Counted from the first letter of the stretch, positions 25,426 to 33,855 are shown. The stretch: DNA of 64,000 nt from Massilia sp. YIM B02443 (GCF_030411955.1 NZ_JASNRA010000001.1:372001-436000); one strand, 5' to 3'. Notes: generated from the sequence alone by a model not told the origin. Translations and numbers: made by a program.

Positions 25426-28071
25426 ATGATTTCCCAGATCAACCAGGCATCGGATCGCGCGCAGGGAAGTGCTGCAATGCCGGTGCGTGAAACGGCGGAG
25501 ATGATCGACGCCATCGCCCGCGAGATTGGCCTGGATGGCGACGAACTCGCCGCGCGCCGCCGCTTCCTGCAGTTCGACGAACGCGACATCGCCGCATTGC
25601 GCGACGTGCACCGGTTGCTGCACGCGCAGCGCGATACTTTCTCGGACCATTTCTACGAGCACCTGCTGGCGTTTCCGCACATGCGCGAACTGCTTGGCGA
25701 CAGCGCCGCCATGGCGCGCCTGCGCCAGGCGCAGGCGCGCTATTTCAGCAGCCTCACCGCCGGCGAGTACGGCGAGGCTTACGTGCGCGACCGGCTGCGG
25801 GTGGGCGCCACCCACCAGCGCATCGGGCTCGACCCCAAGTGGTACATCGGCGCCTACCGCAAATACCTGTCCGAACTGTTCGGCATGCTGTGGCACAAGC
25901 TGCAGCACGAACCGGAGCGCTTCATTGCCGGCTGCGATGCCGTGCTCAAGATCGTCTGCTTCGACATGGGCCTGGCGCTGGACACCTATGCCCACGCCGA
26001 CGGGCGCTGCCTGCGCCAGAGCCGCAATTACCTGGAGCAGGTGATCGAGGCCATGCCGGCCGGCCTGGTGGTGATCGATGCTGCGCGCCGGGTACGCTCG
26101 ATGAACCGCAGCATGGCGACCCTGCTGGGTATGCCGGATGAAGCAATTGCCGCCGGCCATCCGGTCGAGAGCGTGCTGCCGGACCCGGAGCTGGCGCTGC
26201 GCATCGACGCCGCGCTGCAGTCCGGCGCGCCGCAAGACAATGTCTTGGTGACGCTGGACGGCCGAGCCGACGGCGTGCGCCACCTCGAATTCAATATTCG
26301 CCGCACGCGCCAGGACGACGGCCACATGTTGTTGCTGATCGGCCAGGACGTGACGTTCCGGCGCAAGGCGCGCCTGCGCCTGCAGGAAAGCGAGGAATTC
26401 TTCCGCCTCACCTTCAACCAGGCGGCGGTCGGCATCGTGCTGATGGGACCGGACGGACGGCTGCTGCGGGTCAACCGCAAGATGGCGCAAATCCTGGGCT
26501 ATACCGAGGTCGAGCTGCTGCAGCGCTTCTTCCAGCAGCTGACGCTGGAAGACGACCTGCCCGACGAGCTGCTGCTGGTGCGGCGCCTGAAGGCGGGCGA
26601 GATCGGCGACTTCCAGCGCGAAAAGCGCCTGGTGCGGCGCGACGGCAGTCCGGTGTGGGTCAACGTCAGCGTCTCGATGATGCGCGACGCCAACGGCAGC
26701 GAGCGCTTCATCTCGGTGGTCGAGGACATCTCGCGCCGCAAGCTGGCCGAGGAAGCGCTGACGCGCCTGGCCAGCCACGACACCCTGACCGGCCTGCCGA
26801 ACCGCCTTCTGCTGCAGGACCGATTGGCCCAGGCCATCGTGCACGCCGGACGCAGCGGCGCCCAGGTGGCGGTGCTGTTCATCGACCTGGACCGCTTCAA
26901 GCACGTCAACGACAGCCTCGGGCACGATGCCGGCGACAGCATGATCGTCGAGATCGCGCGTCGCCTGTCGAGCGCGCTGCGCGAAAGCGACACCGTGGCA
27001 CGCCAGGGCGGCGACGAATTCGTGGTGGTGCTGCCGGAACTGGCGGGCGAGGGCGATGCCGGCGTCGTGGCGCAAAAGCTGCTCGACAACCTGTTTCAGC
27101 CGCTGCTGCTGTGCGGCCAGGAAGTGTTCCCGACCGGCTCGATCGGCATCGCCATGTATCCGCGCGACGGCCTGGACGCCGCCACTCTGCTCAAGAGCGC
27201 CGATAGCGCCATGTATCAGTCAAAAGGGCAGGGCGGAAACCACTACAGTTTTTATGCGGCAGCGCTCGGCAAGCAGGCGAGCGAGCACCTGCGCATGGAA
27301 GCGGCGCTACAGCGCGCCCTGCAGCGCCAGGAATTTTTGCTGCATTACCAGCCGGTGGTCGACATCGCCAGCGGCGCGGTGAGCGGGGTCGAAGCGCTGC
27401 TGCGCTGGCAGCCGCAGGGGCAGGGACAACCTCAGGCTTTGGTGCCGCCGTCCGACTTCATTCCGCTGCTGGAAGAGACCGGCCTGATCGTGCCGGTCGG
27501 CGAATGGGTGCTGGCCACCGCGATGGCGCAGCAGGTGGCGTGGCGCCGCATGGGCTTGCCGCCGCTGCGGATCAGCGTCAACCTGTCGGCGCGCCAGTTC
27601 CTGGGCCAGGACGTGGCGCGCCAGGTGGGCGCGCTGATCGAGGCCAGCGGGTGCGATCCGGCCTGGCTGACGCTGGAAATCACCGAGAGCGTGCTGATGC
27701 AGAACCCGGTGGCGGCCGCCGCCACCATGGAGCGGCTGGCGGCGATGGGCGTGCAGCTGGCGATCGACGATTTCGGCACCGGCTATTCGAGCCTGGCCAG
27801 CCTGAAGCGCTTCCCGATCCACAGTCTCAAGATCGACCGCTCGTTCGTCAGCGACCTGACGCGCGACGCCGACGACGCCGCGATCGTGAATGCCGTGATC
27901 GCGCTGGCGCACTCGATGCGCCTGAACGTGATCGCCGAAGGCGTCGAGACCACCGAACAGCTGGTCTTCCTGTCGGCGCGCGGCTGTGACCAGATGCAGG
28001 GCTATTGCTTCAGCCGTCCGGTGGCGCCGCAAGGGATCGAGGCGCTGCTGCGGGCGGCCGAAGCGGCCTGA
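25426..28071 (+). CDS. Globin-coupled diguanylate cyclase/phosphodiesterase
   Basis: An 881-residue c-di-GMP enzyme with a gas-sensing head. The N-terminal globin-coupled sensor (about 20-190) has the haem-pocket signature with His in ATHQRIGLDPKWYIGAYRKY. Two PAS domains follow (about 200-310 and 320-440). The GGDEF domain (about 455-610) has RQGGDEF and a product-inhibition site RESD five residues before it. The EAL domain (about 625-875) has VEALLRW and DDFGTGYSSL. Both catalytic motifs look complete, so the enzyme may switch between activities. I chose the ATG at 25426 (AGAGGCGG upstream); TTG 25396 and ATG 25408 are alternatives. It sits among motility genes. Confidence 0.9.
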   Translation: MISQINQASDRAQGSAAMPVRETAEMIDAIAREIGLDGDELAARRRFLQFDERDIAALRDVHRLLHAQRDTFSDHFYEHLLAFPHMRELLGDSAAMARLRQAQARYFSSLTAGEYGEAYVRDRLRVGATHQRIGLDPKWYIGAYRKYLSELFGMLWHKLQHEPERFIAGCDAVLKIVCFDMGLALDTYAHADGRCLRQSRNYLEQVIEAMPAGLVVIDAARRVRSMNRSMATLLGMPDEAIAAGHPVESVLPDPELALRIDAALQSGAPQDNVLVTLDGRADGVRHLEFNIRRTRQDDGHMLLLIGQDVTFRRKARLRLQESEEFFRLTFNQAAVGIVLMGPDGRLLRVNRKMAQILGYTEVELLQRFFQQLTLEDDLPDELLLVRRLKAGEIGDFQREKRLVRRDGSPVWVNVSVSMMRDANGSERFISVVEDISRRKLAEEALTRLASHDTLTGLPNRLLLQDRLAQAIVHAGRSGAQVAVLFIDLDRFKHVNDSLGHDAGDSMIVEIARRLSSALRESDTVARQGGDEFVVVLPELAGEGDAGVVAQKLLDNLFQPLLLCGQEVFPTGSIGIAMYPRDGLDAATLLKSADSAMYQSKGQGGNHYSFYAAALGKQASEHLRMEAALQRALQRQEFLLHYQPVVDIASGAVSGVEALLRWQPQGQGQPQALVPPSDFIPLLEETGLIVPVGEWVLATAMAQQVAWRRMGLPPLRISVNLSARQFLGQDVARQVGALIEASGCDPAWLTLEITESVLMQNPVAAAATMERLAAMGVQLAIDDFGTGYSSLASLKRFPIHSLKIDRSFVSDLTRDADDAAIVNAVIALAHSMRLNVIAEGVETTEQLVFLSARGCDQMQGYCFSRPVAPQGIEALLRAAEAA

Positions 28072-28095
28072 GTTTTCCCTGCCGCGAAGAAGCGC

Positions 28096-28617
28096 TCAGG
28101 AAGTGCGGTGCGGACCGTCGCCCGGCGTGCCCGAGCTCTCGGCGCCGTCGGCCAGTCGCTCGCTGATCTTGTCGTCGCTGGCGCGGCCGACGTAACCGTC
28201 TTTCGCGCCGCCGGCGCTCGTGCCGCCCGCGCCGCCATTCGCCGCGCCACCGATCGCCGACTGGCTATTCTGCGCTTCGGATTTGCCCAGCACGCCACCC
28301 GTGATCGGGCCGCCGGCGTTGCCGTGGCTGGTCTGCGCGGCGCCGGCCGGGCCGACATTGCTTTCCGGCGAAGCCTTGGCGAAGTTGCTCTGGATGCCGG
28401 ACTGGCGCGATCCGTCGGCGTTGGCGGCACCGATGCTCGAGTCGCCGGCGTCGTCGTCGGCGACGAAGCCGGACAGGGAATCAGGACCGCTGGCGCGCAG
28501 GCCCTGCTGGTTGCCGCTTTCCTGGTCGGCGCCCTGGCGGTTGCCGGCTTGCGTATCGTCGCGTTTGTCGTCAAGGTCGTCGTCGCGGATGTCCTTCGAA
28601 TCCTGCTTGCTCATCAT
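28096..28617 (-). CDS. Hypothetical disordered, hydrophilic protein
   Basis: I do not recognise this 173-residue protein. It starts at ATG-ATG after GAAGGAGATC, a strong ribosome site, which supports translation. The first 25 residues are charged (KDIRDDDLDDKRDD). The rest is rich in Gly, Ala, Ser, Asn and Gln with no hydrophobic segment, so it is probably unfolded in isolation. Other frames here are Arg/Ala/Pro-rich and look like shadows. It is convergent with the globin-coupled enzyme. A stress-related role is possible from composition alone, but is not shown. Confidence 0.6.
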   Translation of the reverse strand: MMSKQDSKDIRDDDLDDKRDDTQAGNRQGADQESGNQQGLRASGPDSLSGFVADDDAGDSSIGAANADGSRQSGIQSNFAKASPESNVGPAGAAQTSHGNAGGPITGGVLGKSEAQNSQSAIGGAANGGAGGTSAGGAKDGYVGRASDDKISERLADGAESSGTPGDGPHRTS

Positions 28618-28750
28618 GATCTCCTTCGTTGCATGTGTTCGATGAAATCATGTGCGGCGTGCTTGCCGCTTTCCCAATAGGATACCCCGCCGCGACGACG
28701 TAGGAATGGACGGACGATGCTCAGCGTCCAGCAGCGGCGCGGCGCAGCAC

Positions 28751-28909
28751 CTAGAGTTGAGTCGCCATCATCGGCTGGTTCGGATCGTGGCCGGCGCGCG
28801 GCACCACGATGAACTCCTTGGCCGGCGCCTCGATCGCGTCGAAGTAGCGCCGTGCGACCCGGGGGCTGGACAGCAGATCTTCCTGTCCCATTACGAAGTA
28901 GAGGCGCGC
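28751..28909 (-). pseudogene. C-terminal remnant of an alpha/beta hydrolase
   Basis: The minus strand reads about 52 codons beginning LYFVMGQEDLLSS, through RYFDAIEAPAKEF and VVPRAGHDPNQP, to a TAG stop. This is the typical end of an alpha/beta hydrolase, with the active-site His in AGHDP. No start codon, ribosome site or N-terminal two thirds is present: upstream of about 28910 the similarity stops. It appears to be the broken end of a gene removed by a deletion. Confidence 0.5.
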
Positions 28910-29001
28910 CCAGTGCTTCCATCGCGATCGAAATCGTCCAGCGTATGCAAAAATATTCGAACGGCAAGATATTGCCGCTGGATGCAGACGATTACCCGTA
29001 A
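28910..29001 (+). pseudogene. Short C-terminal gene remnant, unidentified
   Basis: On the plus strand, starting where the hydrolase remnant stops, there is a coding-like stretch reading IAIEIVQRMQKYSNGK and then ILPLDADDYP before a TAA at 28999. It has no start and its base use is more AT-rich than its surroundings. It may be the tail of another lost gene, so the joint near 28910 would be a deletion or recombination scar. The family is not identified. Confidence 0.3.
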
Positions 29002-29005
29002 CAGG

Positions 29006-30241
29006 TCAGCCGGCCTTGCGCGCCAGCGCGACTGGCGCCTCCGGCGTCCGGACGTCGGGCGCCAGCGCCAGGTGCGGTTCCGGCGCCAGCGCATGCACCC
29101 GGTTGCGTCCGGCCGCCTTGGCCGCATACAACGCGGCGTCGGCGCGCGCCAGCGCCGCCTGCACGGTTTCGCCGTCGGCCAGCACGGTGACGCCAATGCT
29201 CAGCGTCAGCGTCAGCGGCTGGCCGGGCGCCGCCGGCAGGGTATCGGCGGCGGCGCGCACCGCCGCCTGCAATTTGTCGCCCACTCCTGCAGCGTGGCCC
29301 AGGCCGGCATCCGGCAGCAGCACGGCGAATTCGTCGCCGCCCAGGCGCGCCACGCAGTCGACCGCGCGCAGCGAGCGCCGGGCGCACTCGGCGACCAGCT
29401 GCAGCGCCAGGTCGCCGGCATGGTGGCCGCCGCCGTCGTTGATCGTCTTGAAATTGTCGAGGTCGATCAGCATCAGCGCCAGCGGCCGGCCAGCGCGCGC
29501 GCTGCGCGCCCGTTCGCGGGTGGCGATCTCGAAGAAGGCCTTGCGCGACCAGGCGCCGGTCAGGTGGTCGTGGTTGGCGGCGAATTCGGCGCGCTGCACG
29601 ATGTGGCGGTGGGCGGTCAACAGGCCGCCCAGGATCAGGGCCGGCAGCGCCAGCGCGGCGGCGGTCAGGATCGCTACGCTCCACACGCTCGGCTGCAGCA
29701 GCGAGCCGGGCGTCTGCTCGGCGCCCAGCAGCCAGGCCATGCGCGCCGCGTGGCCAAGCGTCACCAGGGCGCACATGCCGAGGACGAACCAGACCACGTG
29801 CAACGGGCGCTGCCAGTCGCGCCGTCCGGCCAGCACGGTGCGGCCGATCTCCAGGCACACCGCCGACTGGAACAGCGAAATCACGGCGCTGCGCGCGGCG
29901 AACGAATCGGCGACGTAGTGGAACAGCGCGATCAGCACCCCGACCAGCGCTACCAGCAGGCTCAGCAGCAGGGTGCGCGGCGCGCGTCCGGCCAGCACCC
30001 GGTAGCCGGCCACCAGCGCCGCGCCGGCGCCGGTGTACGCCACGTTGGCGGCCTCGTAGGCCAGCAGCGGCGGCAGTTCGCGCCCGAAGGCGTACAGCAC
30101 GTTGCCGGTCATGCCCAGCAGCGCCGCCAGCAGCAGGGCGCGCGTGCCGCGCACGCCTTGCGCCGCCACCGACGACAGCGCCATCAGGACCAGGAAGCAG
30201 AGCAGGGACGCGATCAGGAATATCTGCTGGGTGGCGAGCAT
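29006..30241 (-). CDS. Membrane-bound diguanylate cyclase (GGDEF)
   Basis: Makes c-di-GMP from GTP. The protein has 411 residues from the chosen start. Six or seven membrane segments occupy about residues 5-235, with no recognisable named sensor domain. A short link leads to the GGDEF domain (about 245-385) with DHLTGAWSRKAFFE, LIDLDNFKTIND and RLGGDEF. The inhibition-site motif RAVD lies five residues before GGDEF. The start is uncertain because no clear ribosome site precedes the ATG at 30241; an upstream in-frame ATG at 30331 would add 30 residues over a palindrome. Its position between flagellar blocks suggests a role in the motile/sessile switch. Confidence 0.85.
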   Translation of the reverse strand: MLATQQIFLIASLLCFLVLMALSSVAAQGVRGTRALLLAALLGMTGNVLYAFGRELPPLLAYEAANVAYTGAGAALVAGYRVLAGRAPRTLLLSLLVALVGVLIALFHYVADSFAARSAVISLFQSAVCLEIGRTVLAGRRDWQRPLHVVWFVLGMCALVTLGHAARMAWLLGAEQTPGSLLQPSVWSVAILTAAALALPALILGGLLTAHRHIVQRAEFAANHDHLTGAWSRKAFFEIATRERARSARAGRPLALMLIDLDNFKTINDGGGHHAGDLALQLVAECARRSLRAVDCVARLGGDEFAVLLPDAGLGHAAGVGDKLQAAVRAAADTLPAAPGQPLTLTLSIGVTVLADGETVQAALARADAALYAAKAAGRNRVHALAPEPHLALAPDVRTPEAPVALARKAG

Positions 30242-30321
30242 GAATGAAATGGGTATGGGGGCGCGCGCCGTTGACGGCGTGAACAGAGGCAATTCGGGAG
30301 CAGCCCGTATTATGCCGCCGT

Positions 30322-30340
30322 TATGCCGCACTGCGGCATA
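30322..30340. promoter_or_regulatory. Palindrome upstream of the GGDEF gene
   Basis: Perfect inverted repeat TATGCCGC-ACT-GCGGCATA, with an extra direct copy TATGCCGC just to its left (30311-30318). It lies 81 bp upstream of the GGDEF start. The size and symmetry suit a repressor operator; no protein is assigned. Confidence 0.45.
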
Positions 30341-30402
30341 CTTTTAATGGCATATTTTTAAATGCCGTGTCGCACGCCATATACCCCGGGATGGCGTGAC
30401 GC

Positions 30403-30428
30403 AAAAAAGGCCGCTCGCGCGGCCCTTT
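30403..30428 (-). terminator. Rho-independent terminator after flgN
   Basis: On the minus strand GGGCCGC-GCGA-GCGGCC is followed by six T. It lies about 30 bp after the flgN stop and should end the flgM-flgN transcript. Confidence 0.85.
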
Positions 30429-30459
30429 CCGGTATTCCTGGTACTGCAGAGAAGTGTGT

Positions 30460-30930
30460 TCAGCCCACCACGAAGCGCTTCGATGCGCCGACGCCGACGG
30501 TCTGGCCGCTGGCGCCGTAGATGGCGCCGGCCGGGGCGTTGGTCGGGGTGCGCATGGCGTTCAGTACGCCCTGGTTGTGCGCCAGCTGGCGGTTGATCAG
30601 CATGCCGTTCACGCGGTTCAGCTCCTTGGCTTCGCGCGCAGTGGCCAGCATCCCTTCCCACTGGCTGCGCGCGGCGCCGTTGCCGCCCACCGCCAGCCAT
30701 GGCTCCATGCCCGCTTCCGATCCTTCGCAGCCCGCCGCCGCCAGCGCGCCGTGGCGCTGCCGCGACAGTGCCGCCAGCTCGGCCACCAGCGCATTCTTTT
30801 GCGGCGTCAGGCCGGCCAGCGCGTCGGCGTCGAGCGCGACCAGCATCTGCTGTTCCTGCTTCATCAGCGCCACGAGGGCATTGAGGTGTTGGTGTTCTGC
30901 GGCGAGCGTCTGGGTCGGGCTGGAGATCAT
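30460..30930 (-). CDS. flgN: Flagellar export chaperone FlgN
   Basis: Cytoplasmic chaperone that keeps the hook-filament junction proteins FlgK and FlgL soluble and delivers them to the export gate. The protein has 156 residues, predicted largely helical, beginning with a long helix (TLAAEHQHLNALVALMKQEQQML). The end (NAPAGAIYGASGQTVGVGASKRF) matches the usual FlgN tail, with the GPxxxYGxxGQ-like motif. It starts 3 bp after flgM and is followed by a terminator. It is transcribed away from flgK and flgL, its clients, which lie further right. Confidence 0.88.
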   Translation of the reverse strand: MISSPTQTLAAEHQHLNALVALMKQEQQMLVALDADALAGLTPQKNALVAELAALSRQRHGALAAAGCEGSEAGMEPWLAVGGNGAARSQWEGMLATAREAKELNRVNGMLINRQLAHNQGVLNAMRTPTNAPAGAIYGASGQTVGVGASKRFVVG

Positions 30931-30933
30931 GGA

Positions 30934-31245
30934 TTAGCGTTGTCGTGAATGGAGCAGGTCGCGCACGGTTTCTAGCAAGCCGTCCGCCACCTTCTCGGAG
31001 TTGACCTGGAACTGGCCATCGGCGATGGCCATCTTGATTCGTTCTACTTTCTTTGCATCAAACACCTGGGCCCCGCCGCCCACCGCATTCGCCATCGCCT
31101 GGCCCTGCGAGGACAGCCGGACGCTGTCGGTTTGCGCCTGGGTCGGCGCGGCGCCGGCCGCCTTGTCGGCGCCACGCGCGGTAGTGGTCTGCGTGGTCGC
31201 CGGCTGCAGCGCCGGATTGTTCTTCAGGGTATCGGTAATTTTCAC
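30934..31245 (-). CDS. flgM: Anti-sigma-28 factor FlgM
   Basis: Small secreted inhibitor of FliA that leaves the cell when the hook is complete. The protein has 103 residues, a disordered N-terminus rich in Ala, Thr and Gln, and a C-terminal helical part (FDAKKVERIKMAIADGQFQVNSEKVADGLL) that is the conserved FliA-binding region. A near-consensus FliA promoter lies 49-75 bp upstream, so it is probably expressed from both its own late promoter and flgA read-through. flgN follows after 3 bp. Confidence 0.93.
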   Translation of the reverse strand: MKITDTLKNNPALQPATTQTTTARGADKAAGAAPTQAQTDSVRLSSQGQAMANAVGGGAQVFDAKKVERIKMAIADGQFQVNSEKVADGLLETVRDLLHSRQR

Positions 31246-31293
31246 AGCATCATCCTTCTCTGTTCGGAGCGGAAACTCCGGGATCTGTCCTCT

Positions 31294-31320
31294 GTAACGG
31301 CGTGCGCGTCACAAACTTTA
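31294..31320 (-). promoter_or_regulatory. Sigma-28 (FliA) promoter of flgM
   Basis: Read on the minus strand: TAAAGTTT, an 11-bp spacer, then GCCGTTAC. The FliA consensus is TAAAGTTT-N11-GCCGATAA, so the -35 is perfect, the spacing is right and the -10 matches six of eight bases. It lies between flgA and flgM. Confidence 0.85.
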
Positions 31321-31351
31321 GACCGATCCGGCAAGGATTGATGCTATTTCT

Positions 31352-32086
31352 TTACAGCATTATTTCAACGAATCCACCGGCGCGCGCGGTACCGCTGACC
31401 ACGATGCCCGACGCGGTGCGCACCTGCGCCACCTGGCCGTCGCCGGCATTGTTGATCGCCTTACCTTCGCTCGAGACCGAGAAGTTGGATCCGCGCGACA
31501 CCAGCTGCACCGCCTGGCCCTGTTTCACCACCGGCTGGCTGCGCAGCGTGTCCAGGCGCAGCGCGGTGCCGGCCGGCAGCGACACCAGCGGGGTGCGGCC
31601 GATCGCCTGCGCCACGTCGGTGACGATGCCGTTCGGCATGGCGGCAATATCGCCCTTCATCACGGTCAATTGCCCTTGTTCCAATGGCTGGCCCTGGGCC
31701 AGCGGCACCGCCGCCACGATGTAGTCGGCGGTGACGCTGACCTGGGCCTGGATATAGATGGTCCAGGACGGCGCGGTGCAGCGCACCCCGACCGTGGTCT
31801 TGCCCCACGGGCGGGCGCCGGGCTGCTGGAAGGCTTCCGGCGCCGGGCAGGCGGCCAGGCTCAGGCGCTGGTCGACGGCGCCGACCTTGACGCTGACGGC
31901 GCCCGGCAGGCCGGCGCTCTGGGTCTGCAGGTATTGTTCGGCCACGCCGCGCAGGGCGGCCAGGTTCTGGCGTCCGGCGGCCTGGGCGGCAGGCTTGGCC
32001 TGCACCTGGGTCTGGGCCTGCGCAGTGCTACCCAAGGTAATACCTGAGAGCGCCAATAGCGAGCACGCAACGATCTGTCGTTTCAT
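31352..32086 (-). CDS. flgA: P-ring assembly protein FlgA
   Basis: Periplasmic chaperone for P-ring (FlgI) assembly around the rod. The protein has 244 residues, with a signal peptide (about 1-25, ending AQAQ). The C-terminal SAF-like domain is recognised by GQPLEQGQLTVMKGDI, IGRTPLVSLPAGTALRLDTLR and VKQGQAVQLVSRG. It is divergent from flgB across 166 bp and lies just upstream of flgM, the classic flgAMN order. Confidence 0.92.
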   Translation of the reverse strand: MKRQIVACSLLALSGITLGSTAQAQTQVQAKPAAQAAGRQNLAALRGVAEQYLQTQSAGLPGAVSVKVGAVDQRLSLAACPAPEAFQQPGARPWGKTTVGVRCTAPSWTIYIQAQVSVTADYIVAAVPLAQGQPLEQGQLTVMKGDIAAMPNGIVTDVAQAIGRTPLVSLPAGTALRLDTLRSQPVVKQGQAVQLVSRGSNFSVSSEGKAINNAGDGQVAQVRTASGIVVSGTARAGGFVEIML

Positions 32087-32252
32087 GGGATACGAATGTG
32101 AAAGAGATCCGGGAATGCTGCTATCTTAGGTCGAATGATGCCCTAGCGAAACTTTGAATAGCCGGGGTTTGCCAGTCCTTCTCCCTCGATTGGTGTTGCG
32201 ACAGGGCACGTAAGATTCATCCTGTCCCAACAAGCACACGCCAGGAGGCGGC
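32087..32252. promoter_or_regulatory. Divergent flgA/flgB promoter region
   Basis: This spacer should hold promoters for the minus-strand flgA and the plus-strand flgB operon. It contains GCTGCTAT (32117-32124) and TTGAATAGC (32154-32162). Both words recur, in the same order and orientation, in the divergent fliF/fliE spacer. A shared class-II activator such as FlhDC would explain this, but I cannot match its published box with confidence. flgB has CCAGGAGGCGGC just before its ATG. Confidence 0.5.
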
Positions 32253-32669
32253 ATGATCGGCAAACTCGACGACTACATGCGTTTTAACGAAACGGCGCTG
32301 TCGCTGCGCTCGCAGCGCCAGGAACTGCTGGCCTCGAACATCGCCAACGCCGACACCCCGAACTACAAGGCGCGCGACATCGACTTCGCCAGCGCCCTGA
32401 AGGGCGCCCTGGCCGGCGGCGGCAACGCCGGCGCGCTGGCCACCACCGATACCAGCCACATGGCGCGCGGCAAGGCCACCGGCGACACCCTGGCCAACGG
32501 CACCCCGGTGCTGTACCGCGGCGTGAGCCAGGGCAGCGTCGACGGCAACACGGTCGACATGGACGTCGAGCGCAACCAGTTTGCCGACAACGCGCTGCGC
32601 TACGAGGCCGGCATCATGATGATCAACAGCCAGATCAAGGGCCTGCTGGCCGCGATCCAGGGCCAGTAA
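32253..32669 (+). CDS. flgB: Flagellar proximal rod protein FlgB
   Basis: Rod subunit exported through the flagellar apparatus, joining the MS ring and distal rod. The protein has 138 residues, the usual size. The N-terminal rod motif (LRSQRQELLASNIANADTPNYKARDIDF) and the C-terminal helix (NQFADNALRYEAGIMMINSQIKGLLAAIQG) are intact. A strong ribosome site (AGGAGG) precedes the ATG. It is first in flgBCDEFGHIJKL; flgC follows after 15 bp. Confidence 0.96.
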   Translation: MIGKLDDYMRFNETALSLRSQRQELLASNIANADTPNYKARDIDFASALKGALAGGGNAGALATTDTSHMARGKATGDTLANGTPVLYRGVSQGSVDGNTVDMDVERNQFADNALRYEAGIMMINSQIKGLLAAIQGQ

Positions 32670-32684
32670 GCGGGGTAATCCAGC

Positions 32685-33086
32685 ATGTCGCTCTTCAATA
32701 TCTTCAACGTCGCCGGCTCGGGCATGAGCGCCCAGTCGCAGCGCCTGAACGCCACCGCCAGCAACCTGGCCAACGTCGACAGCGTGACCAGCCCGAGCGG
32801 CGAAGCCTACCGCGCCAAGGCAGTGGTGTTCGAGTCGGTCCCGACCGCTTCCGGCGCCACCGGCGTGCGGGTGCGCGAAGTGGTCGAAGACCCGTCGCCG
32901 CTCAAGCAGGTGTACGACCCCAAGCATCCGATGGCCGACGACAAGGGCTATGTGTCGATGCCGAACGTGAACCCGGTGGACGAGATGGTGAACATGCTGT
33001 CGGCCTCGCGTTCTTACCAGAACAACGTCGAAACCATGAACGCAGCCAAGAGCATGCTGCTCAAGACCCTGACCATCGGCCAATAA
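32685..33086 (+). CDS. flgC: Flagellar proximal rod protein FlgC
   Basis: Rod subunit, 133 residues, as expected for FlgC. The start [20 protein letters not shown] with [12 protein letters not shown] is the rod/hook N-terminal signature. The C-terminus has [35 protein letters not shown]. It lies between flgB and flgD with 15- and 21-bp spacers. Confidence 0.96.
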   Translation: MSLFNIFNVAGSGMSAQSQRLNATASNLANVDSVTSPSGEAYRAKAVVFESVPTASGATGVRVREVVEDPSPLKQVYDPKHPMADDKGYVSMPNVNPVDEMVNMLSASRSYQNNVETMNAAKSMLLKTLTIGQ

Positions 33087-33107
33087 GATTTCTGACCTAG
33101 CGACCCC

Positions 33108-33815
33108 ATGACCTCTCCAATCAGTTCCTCGACCGCCAACATCAACGACTTGATGAAGACCATGAACACCAAGGCCCAGGAATCGGCCGATGGCGTTCAG
33201 GCCGACACCGACAAGTTCATGACCCTGCTGGTGACCCAGCTGCAGAACCAGGATCCCCTGAATCCGATGGACAACGCGCAGATGACCAGCCAGCTGGCCC
33301 AGCTGCAGACCGTGACCGGCGTGAACAAGCTGAACACGACGCTGGAGTCGCTCAAGGCCAGCTACCAGTCGAGCGAATCGCTGGCCGCGACCAACCTGAT
33401 CGGCCACGGCGTGCTGGTCGAAGGCAATGGCGTGCAGCTGGCCAAGGGCCAGGCGATCCTGGGCGTGGAGCTGGCGAGCCCGGCCGACAAGGTGCAGCTG
33501 GTGGTCAGCGACGCCGGCGGCAACGAAGTCGCCACCATCGACCTTGGCGCCCAGGAAGCGGGCATCGTGCCGGTGGCGTGGGATGGCGTGCCGGATGCCA
33601 AGAATGTCGACGCCGAGGGCAAGCCGATCGCGCTGGCCGACGGCAAGTACACTTTCAAGGTGGTGGCGACCCAGGGCGGCGAAGCGGTGACCGACGCCAA
33701 ATCCCTGTCCTTCGACAGCGTCGCCAGCGTCACCACCGGCGGCAAGGATGGCGTCAAACTGAATCTCCCGGGTGCAGGCGCGGTTGCCTACGCCGATATC
33801 AAACAAGTCCTGTAA
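33108..33815 (+). CDS. flgD: Hook cap protein FlgD
   Basis: Scaffold that caps the growing hook and is later discarded. The protein has 235 residues. The N-terminal part has the FlgD motif DTDKFMTLLVTQLQNQDPLNPMDNAQMTSQLAQLQTV in a typical position. The C-terminal half holds the beta-rich FlgD Ig-like and Tudor-like domains (GAQEAGIVPVAWDG). It lies directly upstream of flgE, which it assembles. Confidence 0.94.
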   Translation: MTSPISSSTANINDLMKTMNTKAQESADGVQADTDKFMTLLVTQLQNQDPLNPMDNAQMTSQLAQLQTVTGVNKLNTTLESLKASYQSSESLAATNLIGHGVLVEGNGVQLAKGQAILGVELASPADKVQLVVSDAGGNEVATIDLGAQEAGIVPVAWDGVPDAKNVDAEGKPIALADGKYTFKVVATQGGEAVTDAKSLSFDSVASVTTGGKDGVKLNLPGAGAVAYADIKQVL

Positions 33816-33855
33816 GCCAAGCCGCTTACTTCCTTTTTACTTTTAGGATCTCAAC

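Noticed and set aside
28614-28967. A 117-codon minus-strand frame covering the remnant region
   Set aside because: It is out of frame with the hydrolase-like sequence, has no ribosome site and is Arg-rich.
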